DNA of 64,000 bases from Bdellovibrio sp. SKB1291214 (GCF_002209355.2 NZ_CP106855.1:496001-560000); one strand, 5' to 3'; counted from the first letter of the stretch, positions 8,911-18,268 are shown. A program made the numbers and translations. Notes: generated from the sequence alone by a model not told the origin.

Positions 8911-9025
8911 AATTTTATCTGCTTACGGGCGATAAACATAGTTCATCGGATGCGTTCTGATGGAAGTTTCTCCGGAAATGAGCCTCTGAGAGAAATATCA
9001 AACCTGCAGAGATGCGGGTTTTTTT
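8911..9025 (+). ncRNA. second copy of the structured tRNA trailer and terminator
   Basis: Nearly identical to 6531-6647 over the central 74 nt (one mismatch). The terminator is CCTGCA-GAGA-TGCGGG plus seven T (9003-9025). Relative to the first copy the loop-closing pair has changed from G-C to A-T and the GNRA loop from GAAA to GAGA, so the structure is kept. Confidence 0.45.
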
Positions 9026-9058
9026 ATGCCCTCCGCAAGTTCTAAATAACCAAAGCCC

Positions 9059-10555
9059 TTAGCAGAAAGCTTCTTGAGGAGCTTCCACAAGTCGCGAAGC
9101 TTCACGTTGGCAGTTATCGCAATGTTCGCAACGTTCCCATTCTACTTTTTGCTCGAAGTATTCCAGGATCATTTTCCATCGGCAAAGAGCAGATTGCCCG
9201 TACACGATCATTTGTTTCAATTTATCGGCATCAGCCACTTTTTTCTGCAAATATCCATCAATCAGATTTTGTAGCTGGGCTTCAGTTAAATTAACGACTT
9301 TTAGGCGCAGAACCTTTTTTGATAAGACTAGAACTTTTGCGCTTTTCAATAGCGCTAATAATACTTTCACTTTGGATTTTGGAACTCCCAAATCTTCAGT
9401 GATGTCGGCTTCGTTCAAAGCGGGATCTTTAAGAGTTAAACTTTGCAAACGTTCATAAGTCTTTTTTAAGTCTTCAAGGTCAGGATATTTACCTGCCAAG
9501 AAAAAACTTTGAGTTCGCTTGTCTTGTTTTAGATAAAGAAGGATACAGCGAGAAAAATTTCCGTCGCGTCCTGCCCGCCCTGACTCTTGATAGTATGCCT
9601 CCAGAGAGCCTGGAAACTGAAAATGTAGGATGAAACGAATATGGGGATTATCGATACCCATACCGAAGGCATTGGTTGCGACCATGATTCGATCTTGGGA
9701 TTGCATAAAGCGCACACGATTTTCCGAGCGGGCCGCAATCGAGAGTTTGCCGTGATAGAGATCAACGGGATACCCTTCGCTTTCTAAAAGCTCGTGCAAT
9801 TGAACTGCGGATTTAACTGTGGCGCAATAGATGATGCCACTGCCTTGGACCTCTTTTAAAATCTCTAAAGTTTTCGCCGTTTTTTCAGCTTCCTTTTCCA
9901 CCATGCTGACTTCATAAAAAAGATTCTTGCGCAAAACGCCCGACGAAAAGACTTCCATCTGCGGCAGCTGCAATTGCTTCTTGATATCGTCCACCACTTC
10001 CGGTGTCGCCGTGGCAGTAAGGGCTAATACAGGAGGCTGACCTAGAGTCCTCCACGCATCGGCAAGTGAAAGATAGGCCGGTCTAAAATCGTGCCCCCAT
10101 TGGCTGATACAGTGGGCTTCATCAATAACAAAAAGATCGATCTTTACTTGCTGCAAAGATTCTAAGAAATCCGGGGCCGTTAATCGTTCCGGAGTGACAT
10201 AAATGAATTCCGTCTTACCGTTGGTAGCGACACTGTAATTTTCTGTTTGTTGTTGGGAACTGAGAGCACTGCTTAACTCTACCGCATCGATATTTAAGCT
10301 ATCAAGTTTACCTGTTTGATCTTTCATCAAAGCGATCAAAGGCGAAACGACAACCGTCGTGCCCGGCAACGCTAATGCCGGCAACTGGAAACATAAGGAC
10401 TTGCCCGCCCCGGTCGGCATGATGGCCAAGGTCGGTTTTCCTGCGAGCACCGAGTTGATGACTTCTTTTTGCCCCTCGCGAAGGGAACTAAAGCCAAAAC
10501 GATCTTTTAGAATTTTTTTGATTTTAGGAGATGAAACGGTCAGCGCTTTTTCCAT
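9059..10555 (-). CDS. recQ: RecQ-family ATP-dependent DNA helicase
   Basis: 498 residues. The helicase core shows Walker A TGAGKS (48-53), the RecQ Walker B DEAH (145-148), the aromatic-rich loop after it (CISQWGHDFRPAY), TATATP, and motif VI ESGRAGRDG. Near the C-terminus the RecQ zinc cysteines are present as CRW then CEHCDNC. It unwinds 3'-5' at gaps and recombination intermediates. It lacks the HRDC domain and is about 110 residues shorter than E. coli RecQ, so it is the compact form. Divergent from the FAD monooxygenase gene. It sits between the second and third tRNA copies. Confidence 0.93.
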   Translation of the reverse strand: MEKALTVSSPKIKKILKDRFGFSSLREGQKEVINSVLAGKPTLAIMPTGAGKSLCFQLPALALPGTTVVVSPLIALMKDQTGKLDSLNIDAVELSSALSSQQQTENYSVATNGKTEFIYVTPERLTAPDFLESLQQVKIDLFVIDEAHCISQWGHDFRPAYLSLADAWRTLGQPPVLALTATATPEVVDDIKKQLQLPQMEVFSSGVLRKNLFYEVSMVEKEAEKTAKTLEILKEVQGSGIIYCATVKSAVQLHELLESEGYPVDLYHGKLSIAARSENRVRFMQSQDRIMVATNAFGMGIDNPHIRFILHFQFPGSLEAYYQESGRAGRDGNFSRCILLYLKQDKRTQSFFLAGKYPDLEDLKKTYERLQSLTLKDPALNEADITEDLGVPKSKVKVLLALLKSAKVLVLSKKVLRLKVVNLTEAQLQNLIDGYLQKKVADADKLKQMIVYGQSALCRWKMILEYFEQKVEWERCEHCDNCQREASRLVEAPQEAFC

Positions 10556-10683
10556 AGAAAATCTTTAAGGCACATTGCTTTAGACGTAAAGCGGAAGTCC
10601 CTAGGTGACAAATTCGTAACACGTTTTGACCCTGCATTTTACTCTGTTTTGTGATGTTCTTAGAGGACCGGGAAGGAGCTTTC

Positions 10684-11928
10684 ATGGAACGGAAAAACAT
10701 TCTAATCACCGGAGCAGGAATTGCGGGACCCACGTTGGCATATTGGCTGACACGTTCGGGTCACAAGGTGACGCTTGTTGAAAAAGCTTCCGCTCCACGC
10801 TTGGGTGGTCAAAATATCGACATCAGTGATGCGGCGATTGATATCGTCAGGCTGATGGGAATTGAGAAAGAAATTCTTCGCCATAACACAACGGAAGTTG
10901 GACTTCACATCGTGAATAAAGATAACCAAGTCGAGGCAGAATTTCCTAAGGATGCTCCGTTGTCTTTCACATCGAAATACGAAATCCTGCGCGGTGACCT
11001 TGCAGATATTTTGATTCAACTGACGCGATCGAAAGTGGATTATCGTTTTGGAGACTCGATTGAATCTCTGACCCAATACGCAGAAGGCGTGGAGGTTGTT
11101 TTTAGCTCCAAGACTCGGCAACGATTTGATCTTTTGATTGTTGCTGAAGGCGTTAGCTCTGCCACTCGTAAAATGATTGTGCCTGATAAAAATCCCTATA
11201 AATATTTGGGAGTCTACACCTCTTACACCACGATCCCACGCCAACCCCATGACGGAAAATGGGCGCGATGGTTAACCGCTCCGAAAGGACGTGTTTTACT
11301 TTTAAGACCCGATAACAAGGGCACAACCCGCGCATCAGTGAACTATTGGCATGACGGCCCGCCAGAGGCGCACTTTTCTGCAAGCGAAGCGGTGGCTGAA
11401 GTTCAACGAAAACTTCAGGGAGTTGTTTGGGAAGAAGATCGCCTGATGAACGATATTAAAAATGACAAAGACATTTATCTGGGGCCGGTTAGTCAGGTGC
11501 GTTTACAATCGTGGTCTAAGGGACGGTGTTGCCTTTTAGGAGACGCCGCTTACTGCCCCACACCTTTTACCGGCATGGGAACGACGTTAGCAATTATCGG
11601 CGCGTATGTATTGGCGGGAGAATTGTCTCGGTCCGATAACTACGAATCAGCCTTTCGTGAATATGAAAGTAAACTAAAACCGTTCGTTCAAAAGATCCAA
11701 AAAGTTTTTCCGGGACAGTTCCGATTGGTTTATCCCCAATCTAAGGCAGGAGTATTTATTTTCAATAAAGTGCTTTCATTTTTTGCCAGCAAACCGGTTC
11801 AGAAAATTGCACAGGCTTTAAAAAAGAAACCAAGCGAAACGCGCGAATTCAAATTGCCCCACTATCAGTTTGCCACCGCAACATATAGTTATGACAGCCG
11901 GTTAGAGCAACGGGATCACAATCCATAG
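10684..11928 (+). CDS. FAD-dependent monooxygenase (TetX/PHBH-like), C-terminus formed from a tRNA remnant
   Basis: 415 residues from the ATG at 10684, which has AAGGAG 6-7 nt upstream; an in-frame ATG at 10651 has no such site. The Rossmann motif GAGIAGPTLAYWL follows directly, RGDLADILIQL fits the group A hydroxylase pattern, and GDAAYCPTPFTGMGTT is the second FAD-binding motif (about residue 285). The family oxidises small aromatics and some antibiotics such as tetracyclines; the substrate here is unknown. The last eleven codons and the stop lie inside a sequence matching the tRNA(CAU) gene (11895 onward), so the natural C-terminus seems to have been replaced. Confidence 0.88.
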   Translation: MERKNILITGAGIAGPTLAYWLTRSGHKVTLVEKASAPRLGGQNIDISDAAIDIVRLMGIEKEILRHNTTEVGLHIVNKDNQVEAEFPKDAPLSFTSKYEILRGDLADILIQLTRSKVDYRFGDSIESLTQYAEGVEVVFSSKTRQRFDLLIVAEGVSSATRKMIVPDKNPYKYLGVYTSYTTIPRQPHDGKWARWLTAPKGRVLLLRPDNKGTTRASVNYWHDGPPEAHFSASEAVAEVQRKLQGVVWEEDRLMNDIKNDKDIYLGPVSQVRLQSWSKGRCCLLGDAAYCPTPFTGMGTTLAIIGAYVLAGELSRSDNYESAFREYESKLKPFVQKIQKVFPGQFRLVYPQSKAGVFIFNKVLSFFASKPVQKIAQALKKKPSETREFKLPHYQFATATYSYDSRLEQRDHNP

Positions 11929-11964
11929 GCGGAGTGTTAAATCCTCCGCCAGAAATGGGTTTTT
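11895..11964 (+). repeat. third tRNA(CAU)-like remnant with terminator-like hairpin
   Basis: The first 35 nt (11895-11929) match positions from the D-loop to the variable loop of the tRNA at 6454 with four differences, all transitions. The anticodon would read CAC. Next comes a 7-bp stem GGCGGAG/CTCCGCC (11928-11950) with loop TGTTAAATC that looks like an altered T-arm, and five T at 11960-11964. It ends the FAD monooxygenase frame and could also terminate its transcript. Confidence 0.6.
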
Positions 11965-11997
11965 ACTTTTATAATCTTAGGCCCATCTATGACGAAC

Positions 11998-12726
11998 TTA
12001 CCAAGGACAGCTTTGATCTTGGTCTACAAAAGTTCCCGTTGGTCCCGCCGAATCCAAGTGCGCAGCTTTCACGATAATGCCCGCACCGTGAGTTGGCGGG
12101 TAAGTACCTTGGTTGTTATTCAGATCGGTCGCGTTATATCCAGGATTCACCGAGTTTACTTTGATGCCATAGGCTTTAAACTCGTTTGCAAATCCAATCA
12201 TCACGCCATTCAGTGCCGTTTTTGAAGAATTGTAAGCAATCGCTTCGACAGTCGCCATCCAGCTGTTGGGATCGGCATGCAACGTCACGGACCCTAGACC
12301 GCTACTGACCATCACGACACTCGCCTGTTTGGAGTTTTTTAAGAGTGGCAAAAAAGCCTTTGTTACTCTGAAGGGGCCAAACACATTCACTTCATAAGTT
12401 TCTTTCATCACTTCAATCGTGGAAACACTGCCTTTGCCATCTCTGTCTAAAAGGGCAATGCCAGCGTTATTGATCAAAACATCAAGATGCTTTTCCTGTT
12501 CCGCCAATTGTTTGGCGGCGTCGGTAACCGAAGAATCACTGGTTACATCAAGCTGTAAGAAGCGCGCATCAAAGCCTTCTTTTTTTAAAGCAGCGGCAGC
12601 TTCTTCGCCCCGCTTTTTGTCACGAGCACCAATGTACACGCGAAAACCTTTTTGTCCTAAGATGCGGGCTGATTCAAATCCTAAGCCTTTATTTGCGCCT
12701 GTAATTAAAGCGATTTTGATATCCAT
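11998..12726 (-). CDS. short-chain dehydrogenase/reductase (SDR)
   Basis: 242 residues from the ATG at 12726, preceded by AAGGAG at 7 nt; an upstream extension lacks such a site. Classical SDR signatures are present: the NAD(P)-binding TGANKGLG near the N-terminus (after ALI), NNAG, the catalytic Ser in VMVSSG, and YNSSK holding the Tyr and Lys. An oxidoreductase of small carbonyl or alcohol substrates; an ARD motif after the second strand suggests NADP(H). It is divergent from the AraC-type regulator at 12832, which is the likely controller. The last residues abut the tRNA-remnant region. Confidence 0.9.
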   Translation of the reverse strand: MDIKIALITGANKGLGFESARILGQKGFRVYIGARDKKRGEEAAAALKKEGFDARFLQLDVTSDSSVTDAAKQLAEQEKHLDVLINNAGIALLDRDGKGSVSTIEVMKETYEVNVFGPFRVTKAFLPLLKNSKQASVVMVSSGLGSVTLHADPNSWMATVEAIAYNSSKTALNGVMIGFANEFKAYGIKVNSVNPGYNATDLNNNQGTYPPTHGAGIIVKAAHLDSAGPTGTFVDQDQSCPW

Positions 12727-12831
12727 AAGAAAACTCCTTGTGTGGTTCTTGCAACATTTTATCGAGTTTGATAGACAATGGAATAAGCGATCATCCATAT
12801 AACCTTTGAGATCGTCTAAACCGGAGGCCTA

Positions 12832-13728
12832 GTGGACGCTTTGAGCCAAATAGTTGAACTGATGAAAATTGAGATGGTCTTAACCTCAAAGCTCGTGGGC
12901 CACGATACTTGGGCATTGTACTTTGAAAGTTTTAAGCAAATCAAATTCGGTTTTGTGGCTGATGGTGAATGCCATATTTCCGGGAACGGTATTAGTGAAA
13001 CTTTGAAACAAGGCGAGGGCTTTATTCTGACAAACCTTAAAGGCTTTCGTGTCGGATCGGACGCAAAGACCAAGGCTATTTCGGGGGATGAACTTTATCA
13101 AAAACGTAAAACCCCATTCGTCAAAGCTGGGAACGAACGCAAAGCTATCAGCACTGTTTTATTTGGCGGCCATTTTACTTTTGATGCAGCCATTGCGCCG
13201 ACACTTGTAGATCGCCTGCCCACGTTTACAAGACTCTCTGATTCTGATCCTACGGTGAAAGTCCTTTTTGAGTTAATCGGACGCGAAACAGAGGACAATA
13301 TCTGTGGATCAGACTTTGTTTTAAACCGCGCCGCTCAGTTACTACTTTTGATGGGATTAAGAAAAGGTTCGAAATCAAATATCTATCTTGGCTCCGGATG
13401 GTTAAGGGCTTTTAATGACCCCTCATTGTCTAAAGCCATGCAGTTAATTCACACAAGAACCTCTGAGGACTGGAGTGTTGAAAGCTTGGCAAAGGCTGCA
13501 GGACTTTCTCGATCCGGTTTTTCGGCGCAGTTCATGAAAGCTGTTGGGCAGTCACCGGCGGAATACTTACGGGGCTGGCGTATGGTTGTCGCTCGTGATC
13601 TGTTAAGATCGTCGCAGATTTCAATTGCGGAAGTCGCGACGAAAGTGGGCTACCAGTCGGAGACAGCTTTTAGCACCGCTTTTCGTCGAACGGTTGGGCA
13701 ACAACCTTCCAAATTCCGCGAGTCTTAA
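12832..13728 (+). CDS. AraC-family transcriptional regulator
   Basis: 298 residues from a GTG with GGAGG 4-5 nt upstream. The N-terminal half resembles the cupin-type ligand-binding domain of AraC regulators (FGFVADGECHISG, LKQGEGFIL). The C-terminal 100 residues hold two helix-turn-helix units: WSVESLAKAAGLSRSGFSAQF and ISIAEVATKVGYQSETAFSTAF, ending with the usual GQQPSKFR. It probably activates or represses the divergent SDR gene from the 105-nt shared intergenic region and itself. No effector can be inferred. Confidence 0.9.
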   Translation: MDALSQIVELMKIEMVLTSKLVGHDTWALYFESFKQIKFGFVADGECHISGNGISETLKQGEGFILTNLKGFRVGSDAKTKAISGDELYQKRKTPFVKAGNERKAISTVLFGGHFTFDAAIAPTLVDRLPTFTRLSDSDPTVKVLFELIGRETEDNICGSDFVLNRAAQLLLLMGLRKGSKSNIYLGSGWLRAFNDPSLSKAMQLIHTRTSEDWSVESLAKAAGLSRSGFSAQFMKAVGQSPAEYLRGWRMVVARDLLRSSQISIAEVATKVGYQSETAFSTAFRRTVGQQPSKFRES

Positions 13729-13736
13729 ACAACATT

Positions 13737-13768
13737 GAATAGGTTCACTTACTGACGAAAACCTATTC
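13737..13768. terminator. bidirectional hairpin between converging regulator and kinase genes
   Basis: GAATAGGTT (13737-13745) pairs perfectly with AACCTATTC (13760-13768). A T-rich run follows on the plus strand. The hairpin overlaps the stop codon of the minus-strand kinase gene. Confidence 0.45.
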
Positions 13769-16336
13769 CATTTTATCAGACAAATATCTTTCCAAGACGT
13801 TAATCAAAAGATCTTTCTTCACGGGCTTAGATAGAAAATCATTCATCCCCGCCTTCGTGCAAGCATCGCGATCTTCTTGCAGGACATTGGCGGTTAAGGC
13901 GACGATGGGAACGGGTTTTTCTATTTTCTTGTTGGCCTCAAGCTCTCTAATTTTTTCAGTGGCTTGGCAGCCGTCCATTTCTGGCATTTGCACGTCCATC
14001 AAAATCAAATCATAATCACCGTTTTGATAAGCATTCACTGCTTCTGCACCGTTATTCACCACCTGAACATTCATTTCAAATTTTTGTAAAATCGCTCGGA
14101 TCACAAATTGATTGGTGGAGTTATCTTCCGCAACCAACACTCGGGACTTTGGAAATCTGATTTCATTTTGCTTTTCAGTTTTAAGTGCCGTACGAGACTG
14201 CGTCAGGTCCGACAAATTATGCGAAATTAAAACAGTATTTAATAAAGCATTATAAAGATCTGACTGACGGATGTTGGGACTTAAATATTTAACGATATTG
14301 GGTGGCGACGAGGACGTCACATGATTCTCTTGATCCGCCCTGCGATTCACGACCAAAATATGCCTTGGACGAGTCAGCCAAGTATTGGTTTTTATAATTT
14401 CATCTAGTTCATCACACTCTTGAACAATCAATAAACCGCGGGCCTTGCTTGGCGAATCCGGTTTCTGAGATTTAAAATCCGCCGCCGTCATTCGTGTGAC
14501 CGGCATATTCCAAGATTTTAAATAACGTTCAAATGTTGGTGCCGCTAAAAAACCGTCCTCGATAATAATTGCATCAGCTTGATGCCAATCCGTTTTTGCA
14601 AATTGAAAGCTGATGGATTCAGGATTTATGACGTCGACGGGAACATCAAACCAAAATGTTGTTCCAGGCTTATCCCCGTTTCCGCGGTAACTGATTTCCC
14701 CGCCCATTAAGGTCACAAGGCTGTGACAAATGGATAATCCTAACCCCGTTCCACCGTACCGACGTGCTGTTGATGAGTCCGCTTGAACAAAGGGTTTAAA
14801 CAGTTGGGCTTTTTTATCTTGGGATAACCCCGTTCCTGAATCTTCCACCTCAAAGCGAATTAAAATTTTTTGCTCTGCCAGTTTTTTGACGAGTGCACAG
14901 CGAACTTTAATCTCTCCATTGTTAGTAAATTTGATCGCATTACTGATTAAGTTTGCTAGAATTTGTCCTAAGCGGCCAAAGTCCCCGCTGACGGCGACAG
15001 GTAACGTTGGATCAACGTAAGTTGTTAATCGTAAATTTTTAAGTTCAGCCCGGCTCACCATCAAATCCGCCTGTGATTCAATCAAGTTCACCAGGCTAAA
15101 ATCAACATATTCCAAATCAATATTGCCGGAATCGATTTTAGAATAATCAAGGATATCGTTAATCAACGCCAATAACGAAGCGCCAGAATCCTTTAACGTA
15201 CGAACATAGCGCATGGCTTTTTCAGATAAGTCCATCTCTGCCAACAAATCAGATATTGAAATCACGGCATGCAAGGGTGTTCTGATTTCATGGCTCATAT
15301 TAGCTAAAAACAAAGACTTTGCCTTGGAGGTTTCGATCATCGATTTTTCACGAATATCCATCAATGCTTTTTCGTGTTGAAGCTGAACCGTTAAAACTTC
15401 TTCTGCTTTTTTACGGCTGGTTAAATCTTGCGAGCACACCAAGCGCATCATCTTTCCACCGTAATCAAAAAAGCGGCCCCGTGTTTCCATCGGAAAGACT
15501 TCTCCAGATTTTCGCACTCCCCGCACTTCTAATGGTGTGTCGTAATCTTTCGACATCGCAATACGCATCGTGGGATGATCTTCAGGCGGAAGCAGCATTG
15601 CTATATGCTTTCCAATAATTTCACTGGCTTTGTAACCAAAGCTTGCTTCAAAGGCACTGTTCACTTCAACGATGATGCCATTGTCATGTACGATGATGCT
15701 TTCCATTGTGGCATGGAAAAGTGATTTATACTGTTCGCGGCGAGCATAGATTTCAAGAATCTGACGGGATTGCAGGTTCACTTGATAAATAAGAAAAGGC
15801 GTAAACGCAAATGCGATCACAGCAGTGATCAGATTATGCGACGAGGAGTTTAGCAAAAAAAATATTCCCAGTGGAATAAGCCCCGTGAACACATAGGCTT
15901 TTGCCAGAAACTTTTCGGGGCTTAGAGCCATCGGCACCGACGTTATCACTCCTGATAAAGCTAACAGCGCAATAAATCCGACTTCGGGTGTCCCGTGAAA
16001 AATCGATAAACTGTAAATGGTCGCCATCGACCAAAATAGTGACGTGAACCAAGTGACCCATCCAAAAACTTTAAGCCAACGGAATGGCTCCTTTTTCGTC
16101 ATCTCTGCATAACGGACACAAAGGATCAGCCGTGAACCATTCATCACAATGGTGCCAGCGATCAACGTCGTATGAATTGCATCTGCAAAAGACAATGCCG
16201 ACAGGTAACAAAGAATACCTAATATAATCTGCCCACGTGATGAACTGATCCCACGCGTGCGCAATGATTCGTTAAGTTCGGCTCGGAAAGCTGGGGTGCC
16301 ATTAAATTTTTTAGACTGAAATATTTTTGACCACAC
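13763..16336 (-). CDS. membrane-bound hybrid histidine kinase (TM - PAS - HisKA - HATPase - REC)
   Basis: 857 residues. About 190 N-terminal residues form several membrane helices and could sense a membrane signal. A PAS domain follows (about 200-310, YKSLFHATMESIIVHDNGIIVEVN), then a HisKA domain with MSHEIRTP (His about 347), a HATPase domain with GTGLSQDKKAQLFKPF and GGTGLGLSI, a middle stretch with no clear motif, and a C-terminal receiver with DN and LILMDVQMPEMDG (Asp about 779) and SKP. The phosphorelay therefore probably ends on a separate Hpt protein not in this window. The GTG start at 16336 has a weak ribosome binding site and is uncertain. Confidence 0.9.
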   Translation of the reverse strand: MWSKIFQSKKFNGTPAFRAELNESLRTRGISSSRGQIILGILCYLSALSFADAIHTTLIAGTIVMNGSRLILCVRYAEMTKKEPFRWLKVFGWVTWFTSLFWSMATIYSLSIFHGTPEVGFIALLALSGVITSVPMALSPEKFLAKAYVFTGLIPLGIFFLLNSSSHNLITAVIAFAFTPFLIYQVNLQSRQILEIYARREQYKSLFHATMESIIVHDNGIIVEVNSAFEASFGYKASEIIGKHIAMLLPPEDHPTMRIAMSKDYDTPLEVRGVRKSGEVFPMETRGRFFDYGGKMMRLVCSQDLTSRKKAEEVLTVQLQHEKALMDIREKSMIETSKAKSLFLANMSHEIRTPLHAVISISDLLAEMDLSEKAMRYVRTLKDSGASLLALINDILDYSKIDSGNIDLEYVDFSLVNLIESQADLMVSRAELKNLRLTTYVDPTLPVAVSGDFGRLGQILANLISNAIKFTNNGEIKVRCALVKKLAEQKILIRFEVEDSGTGLSQDKKAQLFKPFVQADSSTARRYGGTGLGLSICHSLVTLMGGEISYRGNGDKPGTTFWFDVPVDVINPESISFQFAKTDWHQADAIIIEDGFLAAPTFERYLKSWNMPVTRMTAADFKSQKPDSPSKARGLLIVQECDELDEIIKTNTWLTRPRHILVVNRRADQENHVTSSSPPNIVKYLSPNIRQSDLYNALLNTVLISHNLSDLTQSRTALKTEKQNEIRFPKSRVLVAEDNSTNQFVIRAILQKFEMNVQVVNNGAEAVNAYQNGDYDLILMDVQMPEMDGCQATEKIRELEANKKIEKPVPIVALTANVLQEDRDACTKAGMNDFLSKPVKKDLLINVLERYLSDKME

Positions 16337-16512
16337 AATTCACTGTAGCGGTTCGATAATGTGGGAACAAAAGAAAGTTGGAGTTTGTTGTAAATTGACT
16401 TTTGTCTGTTTGAAACGCGCCTGTTAGCCCACAAAAATATTACGCGAATGAATCCTCATAGTGCGCCGTTTCTTGTGTCTCTATTCATGCTTCATCCTTG
16501 ATTTCACGAGGG

Positions 16513-16540
16513 AATTACGCCATGGTGGGTCGTAATTTTT
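16513..16540 (+). terminator. hairpin with T-tract upstream of the 94-residue protein gene
   Basis: AATTACG (16513-16519) pairs with CGTAATT (16531-16537), followed by TTT. It lies 20 nt before the gene at 16560, in its leader if transcription begins further upstream, so it could be an attenuator. The rest of 16337-16512 shows no gene. Confidence 0.35.
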
Positions 16541-16559
16541 AGAAAGCGATCACACCACT

Positions 16560-16844
16560 ATGTCTATCAAAGCTGAAGCCTCAAAACTCATCAAAAACCA
16601 TCTTAAAGAACTAAACGCATCAGCTGAAATCTTAGGCGGAGTCTTCATCACGGGCCAAGATGGTGCGGTCGCAGTCATCGGTGTTGAAGGCAAGAAAAAG
16701 AAAGTGATCTTTCTTACCAGCTTCGTCACCGACAACGTTAATAAACTCCTTGATGCCCAAATCGAAGTACAAGATCTGCTTGAAGAAGACGGCATCGAAG
16801 CCATTTCAGAGCATGACTACAACATCGCTCTGGAAGAACTGTAA
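16560..16844 (+). CDS. small conserved-looking cytoplasmic protein of unknown function
   Basis: 94 residues, acidic, without signal peptide or membrane segment. The middle reads as an alternating strand-turn pattern (AEILGGVFITGQDGAVAVIGVEGKKKKVIFLT), followed by helices and an acidic C-terminus. I do not recognise the family. It has no obvious Shine-Dalgarno sequence. It lies alone between the divergent hybrid kinase and the exported protein gene at 16914. Confidence 0.6.
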   Translation: MSIKAEASKLIKNHLKELNASAEILGGVFITGQDGAVAVIGVEGKKKKVIFLTSFVTDNVNKLLDAQIEVQDLLEEDGIEAISEHDYNIALEEL

Positions 16845-16913
16845 GCTGTAAAGAGCACCTCTTTTCACGGCAGGCGCCCCGGTTCTTGGTATCCTATTTG
16901 CCTCTAAACCCGT

Positions 16914-17801
16914 ATGACCCGGCAGAGGCCTCTAACTCCATTTTATGGCAGCTCAGACAGCATTAATCGCAGTTTAGCGATTATAGTGTCTATATTTTTT
17001 CTGCTGCTTGCTCAAAATGTCACTGCAGCCCCGGCTTGCGAAAAAGTCTTTATTCCCTCTAAACAAGAGCTTCTGATCCAGGAGTTTTCAAAGGGTTCTA
17101 AGGACTTCTTAGTGGCTAGAAAATTAGCCAAAAATATCCAAAATAAATCCTCTGAGGAACAGCTGGCAGAGCTTAAAGACATCGGTGCGATCTATCGCGA
17201 AGTCCCTAAGAAAGATCCAAATCCCTTAGCAGCCTGGCACATCGGTGGGCGACGTCTGCTTGATTATGCCTTGGCTTTGGTACAACGCCATGACATCAAA
17301 TTTGCCCAAGGACACTCCGCTGGAAAGTCCGGTAAAGAACTTTATCAAGATTTCCTATCAGAACAAAAACAACTTTTTGGAACTCGCTATGAAGTTCAAG
17401 AAGTGATCCGCTATGCTGAGTACTTGCAAAGCCAACTGCCCGCCTTGCAGGCCTCGATGAATGGTGGACCTGCTTTACAAATCATATTGGGCGGAAGTTT
17501 CATCAACGGCAAGGCCCGCCTTGAAACATCTGATTTAGATATTTCTGTGAACCAACCGGCACTTAAAAAAATGAAAGCGGCTTGGGAGCTGAATTTCAAC
17601 GAAGTTTTAAAAGAGAAACATTCTGATGCCAATATGACTTTGGAAATGCACGGCGAGCCGGCTGCCTTTTACGGGAAAATCAATCCCGTGGTTATTGTGA
17701 TTACCGCCGATAAAATCCATTTGCAGGTTTTTGAACCCGCTCAAATCAGTACGCGGCCGTCAGAGCTAAAACCTGGAAGTTCTGCCTCCTATCCTCTCTA
17801 A
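16914..17801 (+). CDS. exported protein with nucleotidyltransferase-like motif
   Basis: 295 residues as started at the ATG at 16914. A hydrophobic stretch SLAIIVSIFFLLLAQNVTAAPA (about 20-41) looks like a Sec signal, so the true start may be later (for example the GTG at 16986). After a helical middle, residues 193-210 read GGSFINGKARLETSDLDIS, which matches the G-S plus D-x-D pattern of the DNA polymerase beta-type nucleotidyltransferase (MNT) fold. Such a motif in an exported protein is unusual, since nucleotide substrates are cytoplasmic. It might be a structural resemblance only, or a predator-secreted enzyme acting inside prey. Confidence 0.6.
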   Translation: MTRQRPLTPFYGSSDSINRSLAIIVSIFFLLLAQNVTAAPACEKVFIPSKQELLIQEFSKGSKDFLVARKLAKNIQNKSSEEQLAELKDIGAIYREVPKKDPNPLAAWHIGGRRLLDYALALVQRHDIKFAQGHSAGKSGKELYQDFLSEQKQLFGTRYEVQEVIRYAEYLQSQLPALQASMNGGPALQIILGGSFINGKARLETSDLDISVNQPALKKMKAAWELNFNEVLKEKHSDANMTLEMHGEPAAFYGKINPVVIVITADKIHLQVFEPAQISTRPSELKPGSSASYPL

Positions 17802-17902
17802 CATATAACAATATAAACAACTGTGAATCCAGTTTAACTTTGTTCTCTTGGTTCAACGGCATTTGCATGATTCAATAAAAACATTCAACCATGGAGGTTT
17901 TT

Positions 17903-18268
17903 ATGAGTCGTTACGTTGACGGTTACGTGATTCCAATCGCAAAGAAAAATGTAAAGAACTATAAAAAGATGGCCACGATCGGAATGAAGACGTGGATGAA
18001 ACACGGTGCTCTGGATTATTACGAGTGTGTCGGCGACAAGATGGATGTTCCTTATGGATTGCCGTTCCCAAAACTTTGTAAGCTTAAAAAAGACGAAACT
18101 GTGATCTTTGCTTTCATCGTTTACAAATCCAAAGCTCACAGCATTCAGGTAAACAAAAAAGTTCACAAAGAATTTGAAAGCATGGACCTTAAAAACATGG
18201 AAAAGATCGTATCGATGAAAAGATTCTCGGTCGGTGGTTTCAAGGTCCTTGTAAGTAATAAAAAGTAG
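17903..18268 (+). CDS. DUF1428 family protein
   Basis: 121 residues from the ATG at 17903, which has GGAGG at 5 nt. It matches the DUF1428 pattern: the opening YVDGYVIPIAKKNVKNYKKMA, WMKHGALDYYECVGDK, ETVIFAFIVYKSKAH and the closing KRFSVGGFKVLV. The family adopts a ferredoxin-like dimeric alpha/beta barrel and has no assigned reaction. Single gene with its own terminator. Confidence 0.85.
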   Translation: MSRYVDGYVIPIAKKNVKNYKKMATIGMKTWMKHGALDYYECVGDKMDVPYGLPFPKLCKLKKDETVIFAFIVYKSKAHSIQVNKKVHKEFESMDLKNMEKIVSMKRFSVGGFKVLVSNKK

